NCBI GenBank assembly: GCA_029983505.1
Contig: JASBZK010000021.1
Location: forward strand, 1-33,862
Direction: 5' to 3'
Origin: Porphyromonas sp.
GTDB lineage: Bacteria > Bacteroidota > Bacteroidia > Bacteroidales > Porphyromonadaceae
Length of the DNA: 33,862 nucleotides
The translations under genes and the position numbers were made by a program. This document shows positions 16,934-24,773 of this stretch, one piece after another (the first letter of the stretch is position 1; each line of letters begins with the position of its first letter). A model generated the notes under the pieces. That model was not told where the DNA came from, ran no database searches, and was given only the letters and a program-made list of their open reading frames with translations.

Positions 16934-17599
16934 TCAAATCCACCTGATGGGGGTCTTGCCGTGAGCTACGAGGTAGGCGTTGGCTTCGGAGAAGTACTTC
17001 TTACCGAAAAAGCCCCTGTATGCAGATAGAGGTGAAGGGTGTACTCCCCTAAGAATGAGGTGCTCCCGGGTGTTTATGAGACCGGCTTTTTTCTGGGCTT
17101 CACTGCCCCAGAGTATAAATACGAGATTACGCCTCTTTTGGGAAAGCAGGCGGATGACTTCGTCCGTGAATGTCTCCCAGCCCCACCCGAAGTGGCTCTT
17201 GGGGGAATGGGCGCGGACGGTGAGGGTCGTATTCAGCAAAAAGACCCCCTGCCTCGCCCAGCCGGTGAGGTCGCCACTCTCCGGAGGGGTGAGTCCCATA
17301 TCGCTTTCGAGCTCGGTGTAGATGTTTTGGAGCGAGGGCGGCAACTCCACGTCTTGAGGAACGGAGAAACTCAAACCCATCGCTTGATGCTCATTGTGGT
17401 ACGGGTCTTGACCCAAAATCACGACTTTTACTTCTTCAAACGGGGTCAGATTGAACGCATTGAAGATGAGTGCGCCACGGGGGTACACGATAGAAGTGGT
17501 GTAGGCTTCTTTCACCCTGTCTGTAAGGGCTTTGAAGTAGGGTTTCTCAAACTCTTCTCTCAGCTCTCTTCCCCAACCGGGTTCAATTTTTACTTCCAT
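16934..17599 (-). CDS. ung: Uracil-DNA glycosylase, family 1
   Basis: The enzyme removes uracil from DNA to start base-excision repair. The 221-residue sequence has the water-activating motif G-Q-D-P-Y-H at 63-68 (catalytic Asp65), F-S-V-P for uracil stacking, L-L-N-T-x-L-T-V, and the intercalation loop H-P-S-P-L-S-A-Y-R-G-F-F-G. The open frame extends to 17677, but Met at 17599 (M-E-V-K-I-E-P-G-W) matches usual family starts. With this start the gene overlaps the end of dpp3 by 17 nt, so the two are cotranscribed and probably coupled. Confidence 0.95.
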   Translation of the reverse strand: MEVKIEPGWGRELREEFEKPYFKALTDRVKEAYTTSIVYPRGALIFNAFNLTPFEEVKVVILGQDPYHNEHQAMGLSFSVPQDVELPPSLQNIYTELESDMGLTPPESGDLTGWARQGVFLLNTTLTVRAHSPKSHFGWGWETFTDEVIRLLSQKRRNLVFILWGSEAQKKAGLINTREHLILRGVHPSPLSAYRGFFGKKYFSEANAYLVAHGKTPIRWI

Positions 17600-20252
17600 T
17601 CCTGTCCTCTTCTTCCAAGTATCTAACCAAATCGTCGAGATCTTCTGCGACGGCAAAAGCCGTGGTATCGGCTCCAAATCCCGCCCTTATCTTGCGGGTG
17701 ACGAGAGCCGTCTCCTCTCTCCCTTCGGCTCCGGACTCTGCCACCTTAACGAATGCCCGGTGTATGAATACCGCAAGCCTTTGGTCTCCGTCCCGAAGAT
17801 CCTCCGTGGCAAGTTCGCGGACGGCGTCCCTAAGGGCGGGAGGTACCGTTTCCTTTAGCGTATACAGCCTTGTGAGCAGGATATAAGGGATGAGGCGGGT
17901 GTACACGGAGCTATTTTCGCGAGGTATCCGGCCGAGAGCGACCTCCGAGAGCTTCGCAGGGATGAGTACGAGATCCACCAATTGCTCCGCTTCTTCCACC
18001 GTGCGGACCTCTTCCGACAGAATCGGATACAGCCTATCGGCCGATTCTCCGGGCAGAGTCATCAGCGCCAACAGCCGCATCTCACGGTTCTCTTTGTGCC
18101 AAAGGAGCCTGGATAGGTCCTCGTCTTCGGGCAGTGTCCCCGAGAGCTCTTTAAGCTTGAGAAGATTCGAGCCGTAAAGCGTCTTCCACGGAAGCCCTTT
18201 ACTCTTTATACTTTGAGCGACTTTTGCGTCCATCAGTCTGCGAAGCTGCGTCCTCAGACTGTCTAAGAGCGGTTTCCACTTGCCCTCGTCTTCGCGGAGC
18301 CGCTTCCCGTATCGGGACAAGGGGGAGACTAAGGACTTGTAGTCCCTGCTGTATCGGAGGTTTTGTGCAAAAAAGTCTTCTCCGGTGTGCAGCTCGATGG
18401 TCTCGTCCGCCCCTTTGGTTAGGACAGGATTGACAAACCCCGTGTAGGGAGGGATGCCGGTCGCCTTGTCCCGCTCTTTTATTTCGGCCAGAAGTGCTTC
18501 ATCCACCCGGGTGGCATAGCGCTCGATGAGTTCCTTGGCCCGGGCGTAGTCCCCGGTACTCTTGATGCGCTGGATCTCCCGAAGCTCTTCTCCGAAGAGT
18601 CTCTGTGTCTCGCGGTAATCGTTCACGAAGACATAGTGTTTGGCGTCTCGTTCTTCGAGGGTGACAGCTCCCGTCTCTTTTGCCAAATCAAGCGTCCAAC
18701 GGGCGATGAGTGCTCTATCCTGCATGTGCGCCTCAGTCAGTACCGGCACCTTGCCCACTCTCGCCAACTGCGAAAGCAGACCCCGTGTAAGGTAGCCGTC
18801 GTAGAGGGCTTTGTAGACTTCTTCGCTCTCTACGATGCCCTCCTCTCTTAGGATGGGATGAGCGATGAAGTATAGGGCATTGAGGTCGGCGCGGGCTTCT
18901 TCGATGGCGGAGTCAAACTCCCTGAGCGCGTCGCCCCGAACCCCGTCCATCAGCTTTCCCGACGCGTGTCCGATACCTTCGTGGAGGTCTGTGTGAAGGA
19001 GGTCCGCCAGAGAGCCGTATTTTTTCTGCCGGTCTCGGACTTCTTCCCCAAAGAAGTAGACCGGGATGGATTTACCGCTCCGTGCCGCGCTTATGGCTTG
19101 GGAGACATTGGCGAGGGTGACACTCTTGGAGCCTTCCTCTGCCCTGATAAGCTCGTCGTTTGGTAGGTTGATGCCGAGCGGAGAGGCAGGGTAAGAGTCG
19201 CCTGCGAGAAGGACTGCGTTGATGGATCTATTGGACACGGCTCCCGCTTTTTTGCGCTTATAGGCTTCGTCTGTGGGGGAGATCTTTTCGAGCCGGTCGG
19301 CAAGTGAGATGATTTTCTTTGTGCGCTTCGTTCCTTCTTTGTCCTCCAGCTCTACGATGCCCTCCCATGTTCCTTTAAGTCCGAGCGGATCGGTGTAGGT
19401 CTCTATGAATCCGTTGATCATATCGACCTCTTCGACGAGGTGTACCCACATCTTGGAGTAAACCGCAAAAGCATCCGGGTCGCCCGTCTCGTAGTAGGTG
19501 ATAAGGGCTTGCAGCACACTTTTTGCGTCCTCTGATGGTGCCAAAAAGGAGGCTCTACGGAGGTGAAGGACGATCTCCTCAAGCGCCGGAGCGAAGAGTC
19601 CGCTCGTAGAGGCTCTTTCCTCGAAGATTTTCCCGTCCTTGCTTTTGCGGAGGATACTATTCAAGCCGGGAGCAATCTTGGTCTCTCCTTTCGCTCTTTC
19701 GTAGAAGTCCACTGCCTCTTTCGTGGTTATCCCTCTGTCGTAAAAATGGACACTTGACCTCTCGATGAGCGTCTCTGCTGCTCCGCTTGCGCGCCTTAAG
19801 CCCTCGTAATCGGCATCGAAGAGAAGACGGATGATCTCTTCTCTATCTGTGCCGGCTTCCCCGAGGAAGGTGTCGATGTCGTAGGGTAGGGCTTCAAGCG
19901 CTTTCCTGAACCACTCCTCCGAAAACTTTGGCAAAAACTTGGTCTCCTCGTAGCTGTGGTACAGCCCGCTGTGAAACCAATACTGAGAGAGGTATTCCTC
20001 GAGCTCTTTGGTCTGAAAAGCGGGCATCTGCCAGATGGCTTCCAGCAGCTCCCGAACCAAAAGCCCCTGCCTGTGGTGCTGTATGTATATGATGTCTCTT
20101 CCCCAAAGGCAGGCCTCGGACAGGTGGTAAATATATTTCTTGAGCCCGGGTGAGAGTTCGTTCCAGCCCGGGACTTCAAGCCTGAGGATATCGAACTTTC
20201 CCGAGTGGTACACGACGGTGCTGCTCTTCCCGAATACGTTGTCTGCAATCAT
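17583..20252 (-). CDS. Dipeptidyl peptidase III (family M49) with C-terminal extension
   Basis: This zinc exopeptidase releases dipeptides from the N-terminus of oligopeptides. The M49 hallmark H-E-G-I-G-H is at residues 424-429 (His ligands and catalytic Glu425), and the second motif E-E-A-R-A-D at 451-456 supplies the third ligand. At 889 residues it is much longer than the bare M49 catalytic unit of roughly 670. The extra C-terminal part is alpha-helical and repeat-like, matching the ARM-type extension I recall for the Porphyromonas gingivalis enzyme. There is no signal peptide, so a cytoplasmic location is likely. Its end overlaps ung by 17 nt. Confidence 0.92.
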   Translation of the reverse strand: MIADNVFGKSSTVVYHSGKFDILRLEVPGWNELSPGLKKYIYHLSEACLWGRDIIYIQHHRQGLLVRELLEAIWQMPAFQTKELEEYLSQYWFHSGLYHSYEETKFLPKFSEEWFRKALEALPYDIDTFLGEAGTDREEIIRLLFDADYEGLRRASGAAETLIERSSVHFYDRGITTKEAVDFYERAKGETKIAPGLNSILRKSKDGKIFEERASTSGLFAPALEEIVLHLRRASFLAPSEDAKSVLQALITYYETGDPDAFAVYSKMWVHLVEEVDMINGFIETYTDPLGLKGTWEGIVELEDKEGTKRTKKIISLADRLEKISPTDEAYKRKKAGAVSNRSINAVLLAGDSYPASPLGINLPNDELIRAEEGSKSVTLANVSQAISAARSGKSIPVYFFGEEVRDRQKKYGSLADLLHTDLHEGIGHASGKLMDGVRGDALREFDSAIEEARADLNALYFIAHPILREEGIVESEEVYKALYDGYLTRGLLSQLARVGKVPVLTEAHMQDRALIARWTLDLAKETGAVTLEERDAKHYVFVNDYRETQRLFGEELREIQRIKSTGDYARAKELIERYATRVDEALLAEIKERDKATGIPPYTGFVNPVLTKGADETIELHTGEDFFAQNLRYSRDYKSLVSPLSRYGKRLREDEGKWKPLLDSLRTQLRRLMDAKVAQSIKSKGLPWKTLYGSNLLKLKELSGTLPEDEDLSRLLWHKENREMRLLALMTLPGESADRLYPILSEEVRTVEEAEQLVDLVLIPAKLSEVALGRIPRENSSVYTRLIPYILLTRLYTLKETVPPALRDAVRELATEDLRDGDQRLAVFIHRAFVKVAESGAEGREETALVTRKIRAGFGADTTAFAVAEDLDDLVRYLEEEDRNGSKN

Positions 20253-20296
20253 CTTTAACTATTGGCGAGAGAATCGGTCTCTCCTTATTTCGCCCC

Positions 20297-20304
20297 CAAA
20301 AGTA
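20297..20304 (-). promoter_or_regulatory. Probable -7 box of dpp3-ung
   Basis: The minus strand reads TACTTTTG, a perfect TAnnTTTG match about 45 nt before the dpp3 ATG. No TTG at 19-21 nt upstream was found. Confidence 0.45.
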
Positions 20305-20443
20305 CCCCTTTCTCCCGACATTATCCTTCCCCCTCTGTCGGCTTCCATCGGTTGGGTGCGACACTCCTCATTACTCAATTTCCGTGTCAAACGAGATACG
20401 GATCGAGGCGATCTTCTCGGTACGGGTCTCATAACAGGCTCAC

Positions 20444-20471
20444 ACAGACCGAGACGATCGCCTCGGTCTGT
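20444..20471. repeat. Inverted repeat of the GGTCTGT word in a divergent promoter region
   Basis: ACAGACCGAG (20444-20453) pairs perfectly with CTCGGTCTGT (20462-20471) across an 8-nt loop; the right arm runs on into ACC. Just to the left, GAGATACGG, CTCGGTACGGGTCTC and a second nested pair (GAGGCGAT near 20405, ATCGCCTC near 20457) are related. No gene ends here, so a terminator role is not needed. Confidence 0.7.
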
Positions 20472-20537
20472 ACCAAAAAATACGGTTTTTGGGAGCGGGA
20501 GAATAGAGGCGGGTGGGTGCAAACGGATTTTTTGGGG

Positions 20538-20545
20538 TACCTTTA
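20538..20545 (+). promoter_or_regulatory. Possible -7 box of the PH-domain/GH27 unit
   Basis: TACCTTTA, identical to the recQ box, lies about 48 nt before the ATG at 20593. The -33 TTG is not seen at normal spacing. Confidence 0.35.
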
Positions 20546-20592
20546 TCCGAAAGTTAAGGGATTTCCCTGTCTTTTTTACACCAAACTTGATT

Positions 20593-21105
20593 ATGAGTGA
20601 AGATAACCAACAGAAATCTGCAGAGTATAAGCCTGTGTGGGACAATTGGAGTATCGTGGCTACAGCGATCGGTATGATCATTGTCGTTGTACTCATAGGC
20701 ACGGCGCTAACTTACGAAGAAGAGTGGTACAAGTGGCTGATGATAGCCGTGGCGCTTTTCATCTTTTCTTTTGTCTTTTTCTTTCCCTATCGCACCACGC
20801 TGATAGACGGGAAAATCATAAAATTACAATTCATAGGCTACTCCAGGCAGATAGACCTCCGGGAGTACAGCCTCATCGCATCCGGACGCGAGTATGCCAA
20901 AGGCTCCATCCGCATTTTTGCGTCAGGCGGTCACTTCGGGTACCCCGGCTATTGGCTCCTCAAGAACGGCAAGGTCTTTGCTTCTTACCTCACCAACTTT
21001 AAGCGGAATGTCCGTTTCCTCTCCAACGGCAAGAGGATGATTGCCCTCAATGCACCCAAAGAGTGGTTTGATGACGACACAGAGATTCCTAATCCAAACA
21101 ATTAA
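20593..21105 (+). CDS. Membrane protein with PH-like domain
   Basis: The 170-residue protein has two adjacent membrane helices (about residues 20-41 and 47-65). A soluble beta-rich region follows that resembles bacterial PH-like domains: an R-T-T-L-I-D-G-K-I-I-K-L-Q-F-I-G-Y-S-R-Q-I-D-L strand pair, and a closing F-L-S-N-G-K-R-M-I-A-L-N-A-P-K-E-W-F helix. Such 2-TM plus PH proteins occur widely in Bacteroidetes and have no assigned function. The frame is open far upstream, but the Met at 20593 lies behind a -7 box and gives a normal N-terminus. The stop lies 9 nt before the GH27 gene, so the two probably share a transcript. Confidence 0.75.
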   Translation: MSEDNQQKSAEYKPVWDNWSIVATAIGMIIVVVLIGTALTYEEEWYKWLMIAVALFIFSFVFFFPYRTTLIDGKIIKLQFIGYSRQIDLREYSLIASGREYAKGSIRIFASGGHFGYPGYWLLKNGKVFASYLTNFKRNVRFLSNGKRMIALNAPKEWFDDDTEIPNPNN

Positions 21106-21114
21106 ATACACTAA

Positions 21115-22326
21115 ATGAAGAAAGTTTCCATTCTGACGACACTGCTTTTCCTGTCGTCCGCTATTGCTTTTTCACAAACGACCGATCGATCCAAATTGGC
21201 ACCCACTCCGCCTATGGGCTGGATGTCGTGGAATTTCTTTGGCGAAGACATCAACGAAGAAAACCTCAAAGCTACGGCCGACCTGATGGTCTCCGAGGGT
21301 TTTCTCGACGCCGGCTACGAGTATCTCTTTATCGATGACTGCTGGCAGGGGGGGAGAGACAAACGTAATAACATCATTGCGGATCCGGTGAAGTTCCCCA
21401 GCGGTATCAAAGCCCTTGCCGACTACGTCCACAGCAAAGGGCTGAAACTGGGTATTTACTCCGACGCGGCTCCGCTCACTTGCGCCGGATATACGGCAAG
21501 TCTCGGCTTCGAGGAACAGGATGCCAAGACGTTCGCAGAGTGGGGCGTCGATTACCTCAAGTACGATTACTGCGGCGCTCCGGCCGATGCAGAGACCGCG
21601 AAGGCTCGCTACAAGAAGATGGCGGATGCCCTCTCTAAGTCCGGTCGCGACATAGCGCTCGGTGTATGCGAGTGGGGTGTGAGAAACCCCGCTACTTGGG
21701 CGGGTGAGCTCGGAGGCTCCGTCTGGCGTACCTCTTACGACGTGCGCGATATGTGGATCGATACGCTTAAGAAAGGCGGTCTGGGGGTTATGGACATCCT
21801 CGAAGAGACCGTCCCCGTCTCCAAGTATGCCCGCCCCGGTCACTGGAACGATATGGATATGCTCATCGTGGGGCTTTATGGCAAAGGCGATGCCTCCAGC
21901 GATCTCGGTGGAGTAGGGTGCTCGGACACCGAGTATCAGTCCCAAATGAGCCTCTGGTGTATGATGGCGTCTCCACTCGCGATGAGTAACGACCTCCGCT
22001 CCCTCAACGCCGAGACCCGCCGCATCCTTTTGAATAAAGAGATCATTGCCATAGACCAAGACCCGCTCGGCAAGGCGGCCGAGAGAGTGGTGAAGACGGA
22101 CGACTACCAAGTGTTCCTCCGCCCGCTCTCCGGCGACCGCTATGCCATCGCTATCCTCAATACGTCTGATAAGGCTCGTAATATCTCCGTATCCTTCAAG
22201 GAGCTATCCCTCCCGAATCGCTACAAAGTACGCGACGTATGGGCGCACAAGGATCTGGGCTCCCGTACCAAGTGGAGCGGTAAGGTGGCTTCTCACGAAA
22301 CGAAAGTCTTCGTCCTCTCGAAATAA
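21115..22326 (+). CDS. Alpha-galactosidase, glycoside hydrolase family 27
   Basis: This secreted retaining exo-glycosidase removes terminal alpha-galactosyl residues. A type I signal peptide (first ~20 residues, ending A-F-S-Q) is followed by the GH27 barrel beginning P-P-M-G-W-M-S-W-N. The nucleophile is Asp151 in Y-L-K-Y-D-Y-C. The likely acid/base is Asp209 in W-R-T-S-Y-D-V. The G-H-W-N-D-M-D-M-L block and the conserved S-L-W-C-M-M-A-S-P-L are present. A short beta-sandwich C-terminal domain ends the 403-residue protein. Some GH27 enzymes act on beta-arabinopyranosides, so substrate is not certain. No SusCD genes are adjacent. A strong terminator follows at 22381-22418. Confidence 0.94.
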   Translation: MKKVSILTTLLFLSSAIAFSQTTDRSKLAPTPPMGWMSWNFFGEDINEENLKATADLMVSEGFLDAGYEYLFIDDCWQGGRDKRNNIIADPVKFPSGIKALADYVHSKGLKLGIYSDAAPLTCAGYTASLGFEEQDAKTFAEWGVDYLKYDYCGAPADAETAKARYKKMADALSKSGRDIALGVCEWGVRNPATWAGELGGSVWRTSYDVRDMWIDTLKKGGLGVMDILEETVPVSKYARPGHWNDMDMLIVGLYGKGDASSDLGGVGCSDTEYQSQMSLWCMMASPLAMSNDLRSLNAETRRILLNKEIIAIDQDPLGKAAERVVKTDDYQVFLRPLSGDRYAIAILNTSDKARNISVSFKELSLPNRYKVRDVWAHKDLGSRTKWSGKVASHETKVFVLSK

Positions 22327-22380
22327 CCCTCTCCAAGCTTTTACGAACTGAAAGTCTGAGCTTCGGCGCAGTAGAATATA

Positions 22381-22418
22381 GAGAAGGGGTGACTCCGACG
22401 TTGGAGCCACCCCTTCTC
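22381..22418 (+). terminator. Rho-independent terminator of the GH27 unit
   Basis: A 16-bp stem (22381-22396 with 22403-22418, one mismatch) with a 6-nt GACGTT loop lies 55 nt after the GH27 stop and is followed by TTAGGTATAC. Unlike most other terminators in this window it does not use the GGTCTGTA word. Confidence 0.85.
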
Positions 22419-22454
22419 TTAGGTATACTGTCCCCGGGCAAAAGTGGACTTTAA

Positions 22455-22582
22455 TGAGACCTTTGCATAATACCTCATCTGCTGCGTTACTATCGGCATT
22501 CGGGCTTGGTCGTGTATGGAAAGTACACTCCCGTCGCCCTCAGCCTCAGAGCCTTGCATTTGAGGCATTCTGCAAAGGCTCA
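22455..22582. mobile_element. MITE-like element with short inverted ends
   Basis: The left end TGAGACCTTTGCA (22455-22467) is mirrored by TGCAAAGGCTCA (22571-22582), a match with one base missing, giving a 128-bp element. It is non-coding and shares its left 28 bases (25 identical) and an internal 19-mer (18 identical) with the segment starting at 119. Short non-coding elements bounded by transposase-type ends are the definition of a MITE. No clear target duplication is seen at the flanks, so insertion is inferred. Confidence 0.55.
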
Positions 22583-22648
22583 TACGAAAAGTTGACGTTT
22601 TTCGTATCCCGAGCCCTTTTTCAAAAGTCTCTTAAGGTGAAAAAATCT

Positions 22649-22751
22649 CGGTCTGTATCTCGATTTCTTTTCGACCTGTGTCTCGATCTCTTCCCGGTCT
22701 GTGTCTCAATTTCTTCCCGGTCTGTGTCTCGAGAATGCGCGGGTCTGTACC
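22649..22751. repeat. Four-unit 23-bp tandem array of CGGTCTGTGTCTC
   Basis: Units start at 22649, 22672, 22695 and 22718 with an exact 23-bp period. Each begins with CGGTCTGTGTCTC or a one- or two-base variant and, in the first three, ends in a pyrimidine-rich TTTCTTCC-like stretch. A fifth partial unit (GGGTCTGTACC) starts at 22741. The array lies between two convergent gene ends. There are no unique spacers, so it is not a CRISPR array. Confidence 0.85.
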
Positions 22752-22807
22752 TTGCTTCTCTTCCCTTCAGACCTCAAAAGTATTATTCCGTAGACCGACA
22801 AACAGGC

Positions 22808-24166
22808 TCAGACTCCGAGCTCGCGCGCCTTTGCCCCTTTGCCGGAGGCCGTGATTGCTCCGCCCACCGTGAGGTCTTTCACTTCGCCGCCTTTCTCGGT
22901 GATGTAAGCGGTTACGTTGTCGCCGTTCGAGACCACGTCGCCTTTTACTTCAAGTTTTTCGGCATAGCCGCCGTTCTTGATGCTGATGGCGTAGGCTGGT
23001 AGCTTGGTGATCACGCCTTTGACGAGGGAGTTGCCGACGGCGCCGTGTGTGGTGACACTTTCTTCGACTGTGAGGGTGCCGATCTTCTTGGAGATCTGGA
23101 TTCCGATGGAGCCGTTGCCAAAGGTCTCGATGCTCTTGAAGGCAATCTTATCCACCGTACCGTCGTATTGGTTGTAGCCCCTTGCCCCTTCGCCGTAGGT
23201 CTGTATGGGGGCGTTGACGGTGTAGTTCTTCACGACACCGAAGTTCACGAATCCGATGCCGCTCGGGCCGTATGAGATGATGGGGGCGTTGCTCGTCCAG
23301 TCGTCCACGGAGCCCCAGACGTCCGTGACCATATCGTTCACGCCGTAAGTGACGAGTTCGCCATTCGTGACGACCTCTTTGGCGTGGGCGCCGTTGAGGA
23401 CAAAGACGCCTCCCGTGATGTAGTCGGCTACGCCGTAGGGAATCTTCCCCGTGGAGTAAACCGCTCCCGTCTCCAAGCGCGAAACGAGAGTGCGTCCCCC
23501 TTTGTCGCCCGCACCGGCGATGAAGATGCCGGAGCCTGCCACAGGGGCATTTTTCCGCCCGATGGTGATGCCTTCGGCGCGCACATTTACGACGCTTGCC
23601 TCGTCGCCATTCATATTATAGATGGTGAGCGCACCCTGTAGGACGTTCACGCCGTACTTCTGCGGCTGCTCAAGATAGGTGCGGGCATCGGCGGAGAAAA
23701 TGTCGATGTCTTTAAGCCGGACGTCCGCACTCAGCGTGCCGATTCGGAAGATGAAAGAGACCTGCCCCTGTACGGAGAGGTTTTCGAGGTCGAATGTATC
23801 CAGGTTTTCTTTTGAATAGGTGGTGAAAACGGCTCTCCTATCCACCGGCGCGTTAATCTTGAGGTTACTAAGGCTGTTATTTGCCGTAAGCCCCAAGCCG
23901 TCAGACTCTGCGAAGAGGAGCATCGGCAGCTCCCCATTCTCCTGAACCACGCCTCTGAGGGAGACCCCCTCAGGAAGTATAAGGGCGTGGTTTGCCGTGA
24001 TATTGCGAGAAATAACTATCTCTTTCGTGCCCTCTTGGATGGCCCGGGCGAGGTCGTTGTAGGTGCTGATAGGGGTCATATCTTTTTGTGTGTCTTGGGC
24101 ACTCAGTTCCATTGTAGTAAAGAGGAAAATGAGTCCGAATAATGATGTTTGAAACGTTGTATTCAT
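22808..24166 (-). CDS. Secreted repeat protein, probable parallel beta-helix
   Basis: The 452-residue protein has a type I signal peptide (ending L-S-A-Q near residue 24) and an N-terminal stretch typical of right-handed beta-helix proteins (Y-N-D-L-A-R-A-I-Q-E-G-T-K-E-I-V-I-S, then I-L-P-E-G-V-S-L-R-G). From residue 269 the sequence I/V-x-T/S-Y/F/H-G with following Gly residues recurs at 269, 294, 319, 344 and 369, a spacing of exactly 25, with looser copies near 231, 409 and 435. No catalytic motif, sorting domain or membrane anchor is visible. A surface or periplasmic structural or adhesive role is inference. No promoter was recognised in the 320 bp upstream. Confidence 0.7.
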   Translation of the reverse strand: MNTTFQTSLFGLIFLFTTMELSAQDTQKDMTPISTYNDLARAIQEGTKEIVISRNITANHALILPEGVSLRGVVQENGELPMLLFAESDGLGLTANNSLSNLKINAPVDRRAVFTTYSKENLDTFDLENLSVQGQVSFIFRIGTLSADVRLKDIDIFSADARTYLEQPQKYGVNVLQGALTIYNMNGDEASVVNVRAEGITIGRKNAPVAGSGIFIAGAGDKGGRTLVSRLETGAVYSTGKIPYGVADYITGGVFVLNGAHAKEVVTNGELVTYGVNDMVTDVWGSVDDWTSNAPIISYGPSGIGFVNFGVVKNYTVNAPIQTYGEGARGYNQYDGTVDKIAFKSIETFGNGSIGIQISKKIGTLTVEESVTTHGAVGNSLVKGVITKLPAYAISIKNGGYAEKLEVKGDVVSNGDNVTAYITEKGGEVKDLTVGGAITASGKGAKARELGV

Positions 24167-24488
24167 TTGAGGACTTTTTATTGATGAGGTGTCGTGTGCC
24201 GGGATGAAGTACCATACAGTCTTTTTGAGTCATCTCTCAAGAAATTGAAGGTCGATACCTCTTGCGTGGGGCACTCGGAAATGATATTCGTGGGTAAAAC
24301 CATTTGAACCCTTTTTCTGTTCAAACACAAAAGGAATAGCTTTCGATCTAAGGGTGTCTTTTGGAGGTATCCGGTGTCTTTGTTTCGACCGTACCGGGGA
24401 AAATGCGAGACACAGACCCGGAAAAGAAAAAGATACAGACCGAAAATTTCAGTTCGGTCTGTATCTCCTTTTTGCAAGTACCCAGGGG
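24167..24488. other. Gap between the winged-helix gene and the beta-helix gene
   Basis: No gene is supported. It contains the terminator of the upstream unit (24431-24466), another GAGACACAGACC word near 24407, and a small 7-bp hairpin (TTTGAAC at 24303-24309 with GTTCAAA at 24319-24325). I could not find a TAnnTTTG box for the beta-helix gene. Confidence 0.6.
24431..24466 (-). terminator. Terminator of the receptor/regulator unit
   Basis: A perfect 14-bp stem (AGATACAGACCGAA at 24431-24444 with TTCGGTCTGTATCT at 24453-24466) has an 8-nt loop and is followed on the minus strand by a T-rich tract. It begins 23 nt after the winged-helix stop. The arms are the GGTCTGTATCTC word. Confidence 0.8.
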
Positions 24489-24773
24489 TTACAATCTGAG
24501 GATCTCTTTGAGCGTACTGATGTACTCCTCAAGAGCGGTGCGTCCTTCGTCCGTGATAGAAGCGATGGTGCGGGGACGCTTCCCCTCGAAAGTCTTGGTG
24601 ATGGTGATGTATCCGGCTTCGCTCAGTTTGTCGAGCTGGACGCTGAGGTTACCCGCAGTGGCTTCGGTCTTGTCTTTGAGGTAATTGAAGTCCGCTTCCT
24701 CTACTTGTGCCAAGATGGTGATCACCGCGATCCTTAATTGCGAGTGGATAATGGGATTCAGTTCTTTCTTCAT
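24489..24773 (-). CDS. Winged-helix transcriptional regulator
   Basis: The 94-residue protein is a single winged-helix domain resembling MarR/ArsR-type and PF13601 regulators. A recognition-helix region G-N-L-S-V-Q-L-D-K-L-S-E-A-G-Y-I lies near residues 41-56, followed by the wing F-E-G-K-R-P-R-T-I-A-S-I-T-D-E-G. No ligand domain is present. Its ATG overlaps the stop of the membrane protein gene (ATGA), so the pair is translationally coupled. Pairs of this kind, a small regulator with a polytopic partner, are common in Bacteroidetes. Target genes are unknown; autoregulation of this unit is plausible. Confidence 0.85.
   Translation of the reverse strand: MKKELNPIIHSQLRIAVITILAQVEEADFNYLKDKTEATAGNLSVQLDKLSEAGYITITKTFEGKRPRTIASITDEGRTALEEYISTLKEILRL

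Larger units (their letters stand above)
20253..20592. other. Divergent intergenic region between dpp3 and the PH-domain gene
   Basis: No gene is supported; open frames through it are upstream extensions of neighbours. It holds a -7 box for each side (20297-20304 minus, 20538-20545 plus) and, between them, a cluster of repeat words including the inverted repeat at 20444-20471. Confidence 0.65.
22327..22807. other. Convergent gap between GH27 and the beta-helix gene
   Basis: No gene is supported. In order it holds the GH27 terminator (22381-22418), a MITE-like element (22455-22582), a small 8-bp hairpin (TACGAAAA at 22583-22590 with TTTTCGTA at 22599-22606) and a 23-bp tandem array (22649-22751). 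Confidence 0.7.

Noticed and set aside
20140..20592. Long N-terminal extension of the PH-domain protein
   Set aside because: It would run antisense through the dpp3 start and both promoter boxes; the Met at 20593 gives a normal 2-TM protein.
22649..22751. CRISPR array
   Set aside because: The whole 23-bp unit repeats without unique spacers, and no cas gene is in the window.
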